A stretch of 64,000 nucleotides of DNA from Symsagittifera roscoffensis (lineage: Eukaryota > Xenacoelomorpha > Acoela > Convolutidae). Below the pieces are notes generated by a model that was not told the DNA's origin, ran no database searches, and worked only from the letters and a program-made list of their open reading frames with translations. The DNA lies in the NCBI RefSeq assembly GCF_963678635.1, contig NC_087062.1, positions 77,687,200 to 77,751,199 on the forward strand, written 5' to 3'. Numbering within the stretch: the stretch's first letter is position 1; every line of letters begins with the position of its first letter. Positions 9,896-19,688 of this stretch are shown here, in pieces. The position numbers and the translations under genes were made by a program.

Positions 9896-10921
9896 GGTAC
9901 AAATGGTACGGCGATGACTTCTTAATTGACAAGATAAGGCCTGATGAAGTGGGCAACGAGTTACTGAGTGTGGGCGAATTGGTGGCAGACGATGAATGGC
10001 AAATCATCAACGACAGTGATTACTATCCAAAGGAGGACTACTCCACACCAGAACAAGAAACAGATCTGGAACAGGAGCGAGATAGAGAGGAGGGAGAATA
10101 CGAACCTGAGAATACTAGAGTGCATGCGTGGGGTCAAGAGCGAAGAAGACGAAGGGCTAAGCATCAAGCAGGTCGATGTGTCAGCAGAACAACATGTAAA
10201 AACGGAAGATTCCCTCTTCGGTTGGACAGCAACCGACAAGCCGCTAGAAATACCCCCAGATAATTTAGACCCAGCATCATCGACGATGACGTCGATAAAT
10301 ATTTTTGTCCGGGGAGTGGGGGTAGGACTTACCCACACCGAAAATTTGATGATAAAGAAACTCAGGGAAGTAAGAGAGACCAACGGGTTAGAATTGGGCG
10401 AGGAAGAAGCTGAACCTACCATAGGAAGAAATTTCAAAACGAAATTTGAAATCCCCAATGAATACTCGGAGAACATCCTAATAACGGACAGCGACTTCAT
10501 TCTGTCAGACAGGACTAGCGCGATCTGTATAACGGTGGACATGAGCTTCAAATCGAGACTGGAGGCTAACTTCAAGAGAGAATACCAGAAAGTGGAGTTT
10601 CTGTTCAGACAGAGACCGGGGCTGGGAGGAATGGCTGCGCTTCCCCCATCAGTGGCACAAGTCCCGGGCAAATACCTGTGCTTTCTAGTGACGAGGGTCA
10701 ATGAAAGGAATACAATAGATCCTGAGCACGTGATGTTAGCACTAACGAGGCTGAGGGATTTCATGGTTGAAAGAGGGATAATGGAGGTCTCGATGGCAGT
10801 TTATGACCCAAACAGTGGCAAGTTGAGCCCAAGGGAGTTGTATGCCATCCTACAAGTGGTCTTCGCAGAAACAGAGATAATGGTACACCTACACAAGAAG
10901 TACTACTTGAGTATCGCCTGA
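9896..10921 (+). CDS. Post-integrase protein with macro-like domain
   Basis: Pol reading continues past the TGA at 9893-9895 in another frame (MRYKWYGDDFLIDKIRP and an acidic linker to about 10130) and then in the frame that closes at 10921. The last 140 residues or so (about 10480-10918) look like a compact alpha/beta domain: TSAICITVDMSFKSRLEANF, then GKYLCFLVTR, then ALTRLRDFMVERGIMEVSM, a loop ending GKLSPRELY, and AETEIMVHL. Order and pattern resemble the macro domain of the OARD1/TARG1 ADP-ribosyl-ester hydrolase group. The catalytic Lys and Asp of that group are not clearly present (Arg and a non-acidic residue seem to be in their places), so ligand binding is more likely than catalysis. 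The assignment is by pattern only. Confidence 0.55.
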
Positions 10922-11424
10922 GCTACGGGTGGACAACGGAGGTCTCGAGTTGGGGGTACATGTGGATCTTGAGTAAGGGTACATGGGTGCTTCGGGGCAA
11001 GTAGATGGATTTTAATGTGATTGGCATGACAATTATAATTTAAAAAATGATGGTGCTAAAATATTAGATGAATCTGCATGCTCTTAAAAACTTCCAATTG
11101 AATTATTTTAGAAAAACGGACGGAGGGATAAGGTTTTAACTACAATAATGGGGGATTTTTAGGTTAGGAATATGACACCTTAGTCTAAAAAAGGATTTTA
11201 CTTTCAGATTGATTTGATCAAACCAAAGTTGACGACTAAAACACACTCATTGGAAAGAGAATAGAAAGTCTTGAACAAAGTTCACGATCAGAAACATTCG
11301 GAAGATATTTCTCAAGTACTCAAGTTGGTACGTGATTCACGAGTTGGTACGGTAATTCACGAGTTGGTACGGTAATTCACGAGTTGGTTGGTGCGCGAGA
11401 TAAATTAGAAATTGAAAAAAAAAA
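10922..11424. other. Spacer between the two coding blocks, with a 20-bp repeat
   Basis: No gene seen. From 11321 to 11390 a 20-bp unit (gagttggtac plus ggtaattcac) is repeated about 3.5 times, the first copy degenerate. A run of about 11 A ends at the ATG at 11425. This spacer may hold a promoter or splice acceptor for the second coding block, but no specific signal was identified. Confidence 0.5.
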
Positions 11425-11649
11425 ATGGCAGATCAATTTTGGAAGTCCATGCCTGCGGCACTAAAGAGGCCGACGCTCGATGAGTTGTACAGGCGTTTGA
11501 GGGACCTGGGCTACACCCAAGTGGACGAGAGGATGGCAGTGATGTTGAATGCCATCCTGCAATTAGAGGAACAAGGTGAGTGCAGGGAATCCGCGACTGA
11601 AGCTGTCTTGATGGTTGGCTACACCACGGAACGTATATCCAATCAGTAA
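11425..11649 (+). CDS. Start of second polyprotein, unknown function
   Basis: 74 residues from the ATG at 11425, the first ATG after the 20-bp repeats. It reads as a small helical module (LKRPTLDELYRRLRDLGYTQ, then VDERMAVMLNAILQLEEQGE) and stops at TAA 11647-11649. I do not recognise it. It is followed at once by a Ser/Arg-rich stretch in another frame and then a coiled coil in the original frame, so it is probably the N terminus of a long broken polyprotein. Confidence 0.5.
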   Translation: MADQFWKSMPAALKRPTLDELYRRLRDLGYTQVDERMAVMLNAILQLEEQGECRESATEAVLMVGYTTERISNQ

Positions 11650-11657
11650 CAGACGAG

Positions 11658-12135
11658 ATGGCTATCCTGGAACGTGGATGGAGGGTGAGAGGATTCGACC
11701 TGGCGAGGAATCCTGGCTTAGGCAATACCACTGAGTACGGCGCGGGAGAATTCCCATTGCCGGTCAGACCGTCAGCAAGATCGGCTAGCCAGTCCGCGAG
11801 CAGGCCACCTTCTATGACGCGATCCCAGCAAACGGAAGAGACAAGAGACGTATCCCGACCTCAGAAACTTGAAAAGGGAACTCAGAAGGGCGCAGAGAGA
11901 AAAGAACAAAGCGAATCTTGACCGAGATAGCGCGAAACTCGAGAGAAATCAAGCGAATCTGGAAAGGGATCAGGCGATCCTTGAGAGGGATCAAGCGCGT
12001 CGTCACCTTGAGATGCTGAGAGCAGAACACCAGCAGGAGCAGTGGGTGCGAGAGAACGCGGCGAATTGCGAGCAGTTGAAGTCGGAGCTGGAAAGAAACC
12101 AGAGGCGACAACGAGAGCTCGACCAACAAAAGTAG
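11658..12135 (+). CDS. Second polyprotein: disordered stretch then charged coiled coil
   Basis: Two frames overlap here. 11658-11921 gives a Ser/Pro/Arg-rich, probably unstructured stretch. 11869-12135 gives 88 residues of almost pure Arg/Glu/Asp/Gln/Leu helix with an internal repeat (LERNQANLERDQAILERDQA), a strong predicted coiled coil. A TAG at 12133-12135 ends it, but the same frame reopens and runs into the first SGNH-like domain. A coiled coil followed by a globular part recalls a Gag-like assembly region, but nothing capsid-like is seen. Confidence 0.55.
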
Positions 12136-12189
12136 AAGGAGACCAGGACGTCGGATCGAGCTGTTGCAAGCTCAAGGCCGGAGTCGCGT

Positions 12190-13068
12190 ATGGAGGTGGA
12201 TGAGGCTCCCAGGTCGAAGGGGAGATTCAACTTGGACAGTGCGGCTCAAGAACACATGAACGAGGGGCTGGAAGTATGGATACCAACCGAACCAGCATCC
12301 TCCCTGCGCGGTTCAGAGACAACGCAACCAATACGCCCGTTGATGGACGTGGCACTTCCGGGATACACCCCGAGCTCAACCACGAGCAGCAGTCAGGTGA
12401 GCGGGAGCTCGTCGCGTCTTAAGGAATTACACGAGAGGTTACAGCTGAGGAGTCGCGAAAGTCCAGCTCGAGCGGAGGTACCCCCGACTTGGAGAGAGCA
12501 ACCGGTCAGGAGTGTGGTGATCGCAAGCTACAAGAAGAACACGGAGGGCAGATACCACAGGCACAATCGCATAGATTGGAACGCGGCGCAGCGGGCGAGA
12601 AGGGATTGCTTCCATGATGCGTCCTCGGTTGAATATTACACACAGCCGCGAATACCTGAGGGTGCAGTTCATCTGATCGTGGGGGACAGCCTGATACGGG
12701 TGCTGACCCGAATCCAGTCGCACTGGCAGACTGGAGTCTTGAGTTTTTCCGGAGCCGCAACACCGCAGATGTTGGCATCACTCGAGATGGTAGGGATGGC
12801 GAAGATGTACACAGTGACCCTAATGATGGGGACCAATGATGTGTCCAGAGGGGAATTAAGGAAAGTCATGAGATTACACGACAAAATGAGCTGCATCTTG
12901 GAGGAGTTAAGGGTTCAGATCGATCCTGCCATACTCACCGTTTGCACCATCCCTTACAACATGATGGCCGACCAACATGCGATGGAGACGAACGAGAAAG
13001 TACGAGTCCTGAATGGGATAATCAAACAGATACATCAAAGGAGCGTTCTCCCCAAAGGAGCCACCTAA
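12190..13068 (+). CDS. SGNH/GDSL hydrolase-like domain 1 of second polyprotein
   Basis: 292 residues in the same frame as the coiled coil. The first 150 are Ser/Thr/Arg-rich. Then block I HLIVGDSLIRVL (Gly165-Asp166-Ser167-Leu), a block II glycine in LSFSGAATPQ (Gly188) and block III MMGTNDVSRG (Gly214, Asn216) follow in the order and spacing of SGNH-fold esterases. Ser167, Gly188 and Asn216 would be three of the four name-giving residues. The block V Asp-x-x-His was not found before the stop, so the enzyme is either truncated by the frameshift near 13050 or lacks the His. Related hydrolase-like domains are known in some non-LTR elements; one in an LTR element is unusual. The function in the element is unknown. 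Confidence 0.72.
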   Translation: MEVDEAPRSKGRFNLDSAAQEHMNEGLEVWIPTEPASSLRGSETTQPIRPLMDVALPGYTPSSTTSSSQVSGSSSRLKELHERLQLRSRESPARAEVPPTWREQPVRSVVIASYKKNTEGRYHRHNRIDWNAAQRARRDCFHDASSVEYYTQPRIPEGAVHLIVGDSLIRVLTRIQSHWQTGVLSFSGAATPQMLASLEMVGMAKMYTVTLMMGTNDVSRGELRKVMRLHDKMSCILEELRVQIDPAILTVCTIPYNMMADQHAMETNEKVRVLNGIIKQIHQRSVLPKGAT

Positions 13069-13096
13069 ACACAGGACAAGTATCGCCAGAATCAGA

Positions 13097-14135
13097 TTGG
13101 CGGCTCCTGCACAGTTGAGGGTAGTGAACAAGCTACTGGATCCAAGGGAGATGGAATTGCCAGACGCCGCCTACGAGGGTGCGAAGTTGGCAGATGACCC
13201 AAGATATGGGAAACCCTGTGGCAGTGCTCAATTACCCAAGACACTGGCGGTGTATGACAGAGCAGATCCAGCGGCCGCGAGAGTGATCATTGTGACGGGA
13301 TCGGACTTCGAAGGAACATCTCCCAAGTTATTTTGGCCGGAAACTTTAGTATACTCGCTGCCGGGTGCCGAGTTGAACCAGATGTTGACCATGGTGGTGG
13401 CGATAAAGTCGGAAATGCCTTGCGAACCAGAACTGCTGCTGTTCGCGGGGATAAATGATCACCTGCATGCGGCTGGGCTTCTAGAGCAGATGAAAGGGGA
13501 CGAGCCTACGCCAAAAAAAGATATGGGAGGCCATACAGACGCTGTTTGCCGCGATGAATGAGGTGCAGGAAAACGTCAGTTTGCGATTTGGATCCAAAAC
13601 GAAGGTGGTATTCACGACATCCCCCGGATACGCAAGCATGCCCCCTGCTCTGCAGTTTGTGTATGCTATTTTGATTCTGATAGCTGAAGGGAGCGCATGG
13701 CGGATCCTGATGGCAGCTCCCAACCGAGAGCTGGAACCTACGAACTTGAGATTACGGAAGTCAGAACTGGCGGCGGCGTGGGCAGATGTATCCCATGCAT
13801 TGAGGGGATTCTATGAATTAGCAGATATACTCATTGTGCTGGATGAGGTCCTCTTACTCGAGATTTCGAACTTTGCCAGGCAGCTGAAACTCAGTCCGAC
13901 AATAGGGGATGACCACCCGGTAATAAGTCACCTGACAGCCAGCTTGTGGTTCCGATACATGGACGTGACCATCACGAGTTCCACGAGTAAATCAAAGGGA
14001 CCAAGCAACGAAAGGAAGAACGTGGCTGCGACTGAGAAGCAACTGGAGTCGATGGTGTATCGACTAACGCAAGAGAGAGGCAGGTGGCCGTTTCTGACAC
14101 CAAGACTCGAGAATGCTACCGACAAGACAAGGGAA
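13097..14135 (+). CDS. SGNH-like domain 2 of second polyprotein, frameshifted
   Basis: Two frames joined at a run of seven A at 13513-13519: 13097-13540, then 13515-14135. The first holds VIIVTGSDFEGTSP (a block-I-like strand, but order GSD instead of GDS), LPGAEL and LLLFAGINDHLH (block-III-like GxND). The second holds VVFTTSPGY, a helical stretch, and GDDHPVISHL, which sits where block V Asp/His would be. This is the layout of a second, diverged SGNH-type fold whose catalytic Ser is probably lost. It is followed by a basic linker (STSKSKGPSNERK) and LTQERGRWPFLTPRLENA. From about 13794 on, this sequence is also present in the second copy. Confidence 0.55.
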
Positions 14136-14910
14136 AGTGCCCCCACATCTCGTGAAGCAGATCTGGGAATTTCTCGAGGAACAATTGGAGATAGCCGAGA
14201 GCAGGGAGATGATGGTGGCCAGGTTTGTCACGGCAGCTAATGAGGTCACCATTGGAGGAATCTGGCGGGAGCATGCAAAAGGTGAGCTGAGGACGAGGAG
14301 AGATCACGAGATACTGGGATTCTTGAGTCCTTGTTGGGAGAAGAGGTACATGGCTGGAGTGTTTTGTGCAAAAGAGACCATTTTCGGGGCCTTTGTGCAA
14401 GAGCTTTTGAACATGCCCATAAGTCTCTTGTTAGCCCTGTACTTAGTCTACCCGAGATACCTGTTTAACATGGGATCAGCGTATATGTTCAGCCGGGGTG
14501 TGGAGACACTTCGGATTGATGGATATCTGGCGCTGGTGCTCCTGACTCATGGCGAATTGGTGTCATTCCATCGGCTGATGAAATATGGAGAGCCCTTGTC
14601 GATGGGAAAAACCCACTCGAGCATAGACACGTAATCATACAAGTGCGCGGCGGGGCTGAAGACGTTGCTGGTGGAATATCTACTGATGCAGAACCGACAC
14701 ATGACCGGTGAAGAAAAGAACCCGAAGACTAGAGAGGAATGGAGGGAGGCGAATGGTGGTATCCCTCTACTGACGGATCTATGCCTGGCAATGAGGTCTG
14801 ACCCAGTGGAAATCAGGGGACTAGAGGAAGTCGTGACTTGCATCTACGGACCAGTGGTGACATACGCCTTTCCGGACCCCTCTAGTGGCTGCGTACCGCC
14901 AAATCAGTAG
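14113..14910 (+). CDS. Second polyprotein, helical segment (copy 1)
   Basis: Frame 14113-14634, an in-frame TAA, and 14665-14910. Motif-like stretches are LVKQIWEFLEEQLEIAE, SLLLALYLVYPRYLFNMG and DGYLALVLLTHGELVSFHRL. The hydrophobic helices are not long enough to be clear membrane spans. I do not recognise a family. Entry into this frame is caused by an extra C in the run at 14140-14144 (five C here, four in copy 2), and the frame is lost by extra C and A at about 14877-14902 that copy 2 lacks. The TAA at 14632-14634 is shared by both copies. Confidence 0.5.
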
Positions 14911-15117
14911 TGCACTTGAGCTTAATAAGCGTGTTGGATGGGACGGCGCTGAACTGGTGTCAACAAGAGGTACTCAGGGCGCGGATGAGTAACACAGTGC
15001 TCTTTGGAAAGGTGAAAGATCCCAAGTTAGTGGTATTAAATTTCCGGGGGAAATTGCAGTGCAGGATGGGGGGGGAAACGTGAAGGCCCCATAGAGACGT
15101 ATCCCAAGTTTTGGAAC

Positions 15118-16655
15118 TTGAATCCCCTGACGGCGAACGGACAAGAGATCTTGAGAATCCCCGTGTGGAAAAAGAGCTTTGAGTTGATAAAAAAGGAGCT
15201 GGAGGCGATACTGGAGAAGGAAGTCTTACCCGCGACCATTTTCGAGTTCCCAACAGTCAGGAGAATGACCCTGAGGGATGAACAGCCCCTGGTAGTGCCA
15301 TCCCTATTCGCGAGAGCTACGGTGGAGAAACAGCAAGTGGAGTTCACCGATGGCTGGGATCCCTTGTTCATTGGATACACGGCGGCGGTCTATTTCCACA
15401 CCTGCGGTATCAAGATTAACTCGTGGACGACTCAAGCCAAGAAAATGAGAGGCTCAATGCCTCCAAAATTCGAGGTGCGGGAAATCTTGAGAACACTTGA
15501 TTGGGCGAGCCTGGAGAAGGGATCACCGATATGGGATGATGGCAGGATGATCGTGGAAGAGGGACACATTGCGGTGAAGGACGAAATGAAGTTCGCCACA
15601 AGGAAGTATCGAGCACCTTACGGATTGGAACAGGTGGTAATGAGGCAAAAAGGGAAGGAGCTGGATGCGGCAGGCTCGTTGTATGTAGCCCTGACGGAGT
15701 ATAAAAAGCAAGACCCCGCGACACCCTTACCCCTGTCGGTGGGCACTCCTGGAGACAGGAGAACTGGCCTTGTAGAAGATCGATTCAGGAAGATACTCGA
15801 GAGAAGACAAGCCGAGTCGGGAGAAGAGAGCATGGACGAAACTCTCAGTGAAACGGGGGAGGAAATGGAAGTGGGAAATACGCCTGAGCCGAAACCAGCA
15901 GAGGTGGATTTCACCGCCCAGGAACTGCTGCGGGACTTGAGCGGAGACGGTTGGGCGGACAGCGCCACACCACCACTGACCTCATCCCCCGTAAGAACCT
16001 GGAGCTACCATTGACAAGTGAGACTTCTAACATGGGAATGATACTCTTGAGTGCTGAAGAAAGGCAGAAGAATACATTTGAGGGGAACAAAGATATGTTT
16101 CTGGGGACTCTAGATGAGAAGGCTTGGCAAGATTTCTTGAGTGAATTTAATCAGGAGATGAAGAGCGAGACCACGCTAGATGACTTTAAGGAAGAACTGT
16201 GGAAGTTTGGAGAACCAGTGTTGATGGCCACCGGATTGGATGAGAAAGCAAGAAAGGAGTTGCTGAGCAAGATAGTCAAGTTGAAGGAGACGCGACGGAA
16301 GACCAAAGATGATGAATGTAAAGACGGCTCTACTCTGAATAAAAAGACTGATGATAAAATTATTAAAATTGAAGGGGAGGATTAGATTAAGACTAGTAAT
16401 ATGATTAAGAGTACTAATATCCTTAAGGCTCGAGCAGGGGGGAGGCAAGAGTTGGAAGGGTCGGACCGGGATGGAGATATCGAATCTGTGATGGTAGTGA
16501 CGACACCACCAAGCAAAGGTATGAAGTCTCGAAAGAGGAAGCGGGAGATGGATGAGTTGAGCAGTCCGTCAGTGGATGCTGTTTCAGAGAAGAACTTGAG
16601 GGACACCGCCCCCATGATCTATAGCGCGGTGGAAGACGTCAGCCTACAAGAATAG
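15118..16655 (+). CDS. Second polyprotein, middle segment (copy 1)
   Basis: Frame 15118-16014 (298 residues), then 15951-16385 and 16401-16655 after a one-base shift in the C run at 15986-15990 (five C here, six in copy 2). The first part reads WKKSFELIKKELEAILEKEV and VEFTDGWDPLFIGYTAAVYF, a mixed alpha/beta pattern of unknown fold. An acidic linker follows, then a helical module (KAWQDFLSEFNQEMKSE) and a Lys-rich tail. The TAG at 16383-16385 is shared with copy 2. Here copy 1 keeps a G (15275-15277) that copy 2 has lost, so copy 1 is intact where copy 2 is broken and the reverse holds at 15986. Confidence 0.5.
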
Positions 16656-16683
16656 CTCCGAACCAAGGAGGCTAACCGAAATA

Positions 16684-18037
16684 GTGAAAGAGATAGAGGT
16701 CTCGACAAGTCTGGCAACGGAGGAGGACGTCAAACCCCAGAAGGCAGGCTCGAAAAAGGATTCGACGAGTGGACAAACCTGGGAAGTGGATGTGGGCAGA
16801 GAATGGATCTCGAGCGAAAATCAAGTTGTTGGCAAACAAGTGTCCAACGACCCTCTTGAGAAAAATGCGACGAGGAATACGGCTCGACCTTGGTGGGTGG
16901 CCCTAGAGACGATGAAGGAACTAGAGGACTGTCTGAAGAAGCTGGATCAAGGGGTGTCCCGCAAGCGTCCGCAATTGGGCTACTCAACAGAAAGCCGAAG
17001 TCAACAAGTTGGAACTGGGAAGTCAGCTAAAGAGAACTTGGCAGAGCCTGTTGCGGGATTATTTAGAGGAGGCGATGAGAACACCTTCATCAGCATTGCC
17101 TCTGATGGCGAATCCCTTCGTTAGAACCGCGGGACAACTGATGATCGCGTGGAGCCTAGTGGGAATAGAGTTGGAGGTCTTGACTTCATGTGACAAATTG
17201 AAGTTGGGCAATAAACACCTGGAAGTCTATCAGATGCTGGTACAACACGTCGCGAGGGACAACTCCGGTCTGAGCCTGGCGAGAAGGAAAGATGCCACTT
17301 GTTTCTTGAGGTGGATAATGTCCGTAATGACCAATAGCACCGTCCAAGCGTGTCATCAGAAGGCCATGGGGAGCAAAACCATGGAGAGGAGAGTCTCCAC
17401 CGTCATACTGAACGTGTACCAGAGTACGGGGATTGAGAAGGAGGATGACTCGAGGCAATCCCTAGGGAATCATGGAAAACTTGATGAGATACGAAGATTC
17501 CACAACAAGAAATTTGAAGAGGGGCATGATGTGCATCGCAACTTAGCCTTAGCTGAGGGTTACGCGAGACCCAATAAAAAGGGAGAGTATCAATACGTGT
17601 CTGGAGTGATGGGGATAGCGTATAATCCTTTCTTGCATTCAGAAGCCGCGGGCGCATACAGGAATCATGAGGTGACGGAGCTCTTGAAATTTTGGACGGA
17701 GAAGATAATCGTAATCGATCCAACGGAAAGGGAGAAACCGAGCCTGGGCCTGCTACTTGAAGCGACGCCAAAGGTGATAAGCGTGCCGCGCTCGAGCAAA
17801 AGAGTAGAATTGAGAATGGGAAACGGAAATGGCATGATGACTACGAATTTGGGAACGGTTTGGAAATTGCTGAGACCTTCCTGGTGTCCCCATCCTCATG
17901 CGACTTTGATTGAAGAAGTCACGGAACGAGTAAGGCTAACACCGATAAAAGATGAGGATCTGGGAGCGTTGGACGTGATACATAAATTAATCCTACCACA
18001 GAGTAAAGAGTCGGGCGGAACAACGAGTAAGCAGTAA
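16684..18037 (+). CDS. Second polyprotein, segment with W-rich helical domain (copy 1)
   Basis: Frames 16684-17124 and 17009-18037. The shift at about 16969 is an extra C absent from copy 2. An extra base near 16620 breaks the join to the previous segment, again only in copy 1. The stretch includes SARRKDATCFLRW-type helices (seen as LSLARRKDATCFLRWIMSVM), RRFHNKKFEEGHDVHR, and a more beta-like end (KVISVPRSSKRVELRMGNGN). No known family is recognised. The stop at 18035-18037 is shared by both copies and sense resumes in another frame at about 18030. Confidence 0.5.
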
Positions 18038-18056
18038 GCTGGGATCAGTAAAGAAG

Positions 18057-19658
18057 TTGGAACCTGGTGGCTGTCTTGACTTGACGTGCGGAGGCGGAGG
18101 GCACACCTGTGATGGACGATCATGTGTCAGAATACAATCTTTTCAGGGAGAAGACCTAGTCACTTGGTTTGGTGACATAACAGAAAGAGAGAAGAGCGAA
18201 GTGCAGATAATGGCTGAGTGTTATACGAACACCACAGTGAATATAGCAACGGCGCTGGGCTTCTTCTCTAGTATGTGTAGTCTGCAATCACTGGAGATGC
18301 TGGAGTCTGAACACCATTTGGTGACGGCGTTGAGCGTAGAGTCGTGGCCAGGGGCGTCGCAAACCACCCAAAAACATAACAGAGGGTGGAAGATTGGTCT
18401 AGAGGCGGAGATAGGATTTCCAGTGAGCGAAGCTTATGGCCTGCCTGTAAATGCAAAGACTTTAGTGGGATCGGTAATGGCCAACGTGTGTGGGAGCCAT
18501 TATCCATTGCACAATGCGATGGTGGAGGTATCCGGCCAAAGGATACTAGTGGATAGGGCCTTCTCGGTACCCAAGTGCGTACGGCTGGCTCGAATGTCGC
18601 ATCATTCACACAGATTGTTGAGGAAGATCCTGGGAACGGTGCCGAAGGCACAAAGAGATGACTTGAGTGAAATCTGGGGAGAAGAACTCTTGAGCTTAGG
18701 AGAGGAAAATATGAGTGATTTTGAGAGACAGAATGCCATCGGGAAACCGATGGATAACGTCCCAGCGCCGGAGGGGGATGATGTGGTGCACGAGAAGATG
18801 ATGGAACTGGAGCCTCTGTTGGAAGCCTCGGGGGAACGCAATCTCCGAAGCATAGAAATTACACATGGGGAATGCCCATGCCACTGCTTGGCACAGACAG
18901 TTTGGTACCCGGAGCATACAAACCTTTGTTTAGTGTGGGCTGTAGAAAAAATTCGGTCAATCGGGTTACCCGATCATCAGCAGAAGATGACCATCTTGGT
19001 AGTAAGCACGATGTTGGCGTTACGATGGATCGAAGAAAATGTAACGATTTACAGGGAGTCGAAGACACCTACGGCGGAATCGATACACGCTATAGATTAC
19101 AGGAGGAGACTTGAGTTGTTTGAGACTGTGTGCAAGGTATTCGCCATACCAATGGAGGTCAGGCACGTATAGAGCCGCATCAGGTTCTTTCCGTGGATCC
19201 GAGCGACGTTGACATCTTGGTTGTACATAGCGACGAAAGATCACATGAAGAAATACCAAAAGGAATATCGACAGTTCCTGGCGGAGATAGGTCCAGAAGC
19301 CTTCAAGAGACCTCTGCTGACCCATCGAAACGCGATCACGACTGGTTGGAAAAGAGTCGGTACGGTGTCTAGAGACAATAACAAAGCAAGAGAGTCGATA
19401 TTGGAGGAAGACTTGGCGAAGATCGTGAGCTTGAGCCTGCACAATTCCTTTTGTTTGAACAGGGAATGGAAAACGAAAGGTTTACCGAATCAGGCAGCGA
19501 GGTTGCAAGAGCAGAGGGAGTGGATGCGATCTTACGAACAATTGAGAGCATGGGAAGAAATCGTGATCAGTTCTGATGATGAGGAGGCGCTACTGAGACA
19601 GATCACGGTATCAAATTCATCAGGTCCTAGCACTTCGAAGGCTAGGAATACAAAGTGA
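18057..19658 (+). CDS. Second polyprotein, C-terminal Cys/His-rich segment (copy 1)
   Basis: 371 residues (18057-19172), an in-frame TAG at 19170-19172 shared with copy 2, then 149 residues (19209-19658) in the same frame. The start has clustered Cys/His (TCGGGGHTCDGRSC) that could bind metal. The middle has ITHGECPCHCLAQTVWYPEH, a second Cys/His cluster. The tail is basic and helical and ends in a Ser-rich stretch (SSDDEEALLRQITVSNSSG). The function is unknown. The sequence is essentially identical in copy 2, which shows that the stops and the frameshift near 18030 predate the duplication. Confidence 0.5.
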
Positions 19659-19688
19659 GCAGGGAGCTCAATGTGGGTTTCTTGAGTC

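Noticed and set aside
2423..10921. Ty1/copia or BEL/Pao assignment
   Set aside because: Order protease-RT-RNase H-integrase, the GPF motif and RT similarity fit Ty3/gypsy; copia has integrase before RT.
13511..13522. Classical -1 programmed frameshift
   Set aside because: The change needed is +1 relative to the upstream frame, and the codon phase of the A run does not fit X-XXY-YYZ in the required direction.
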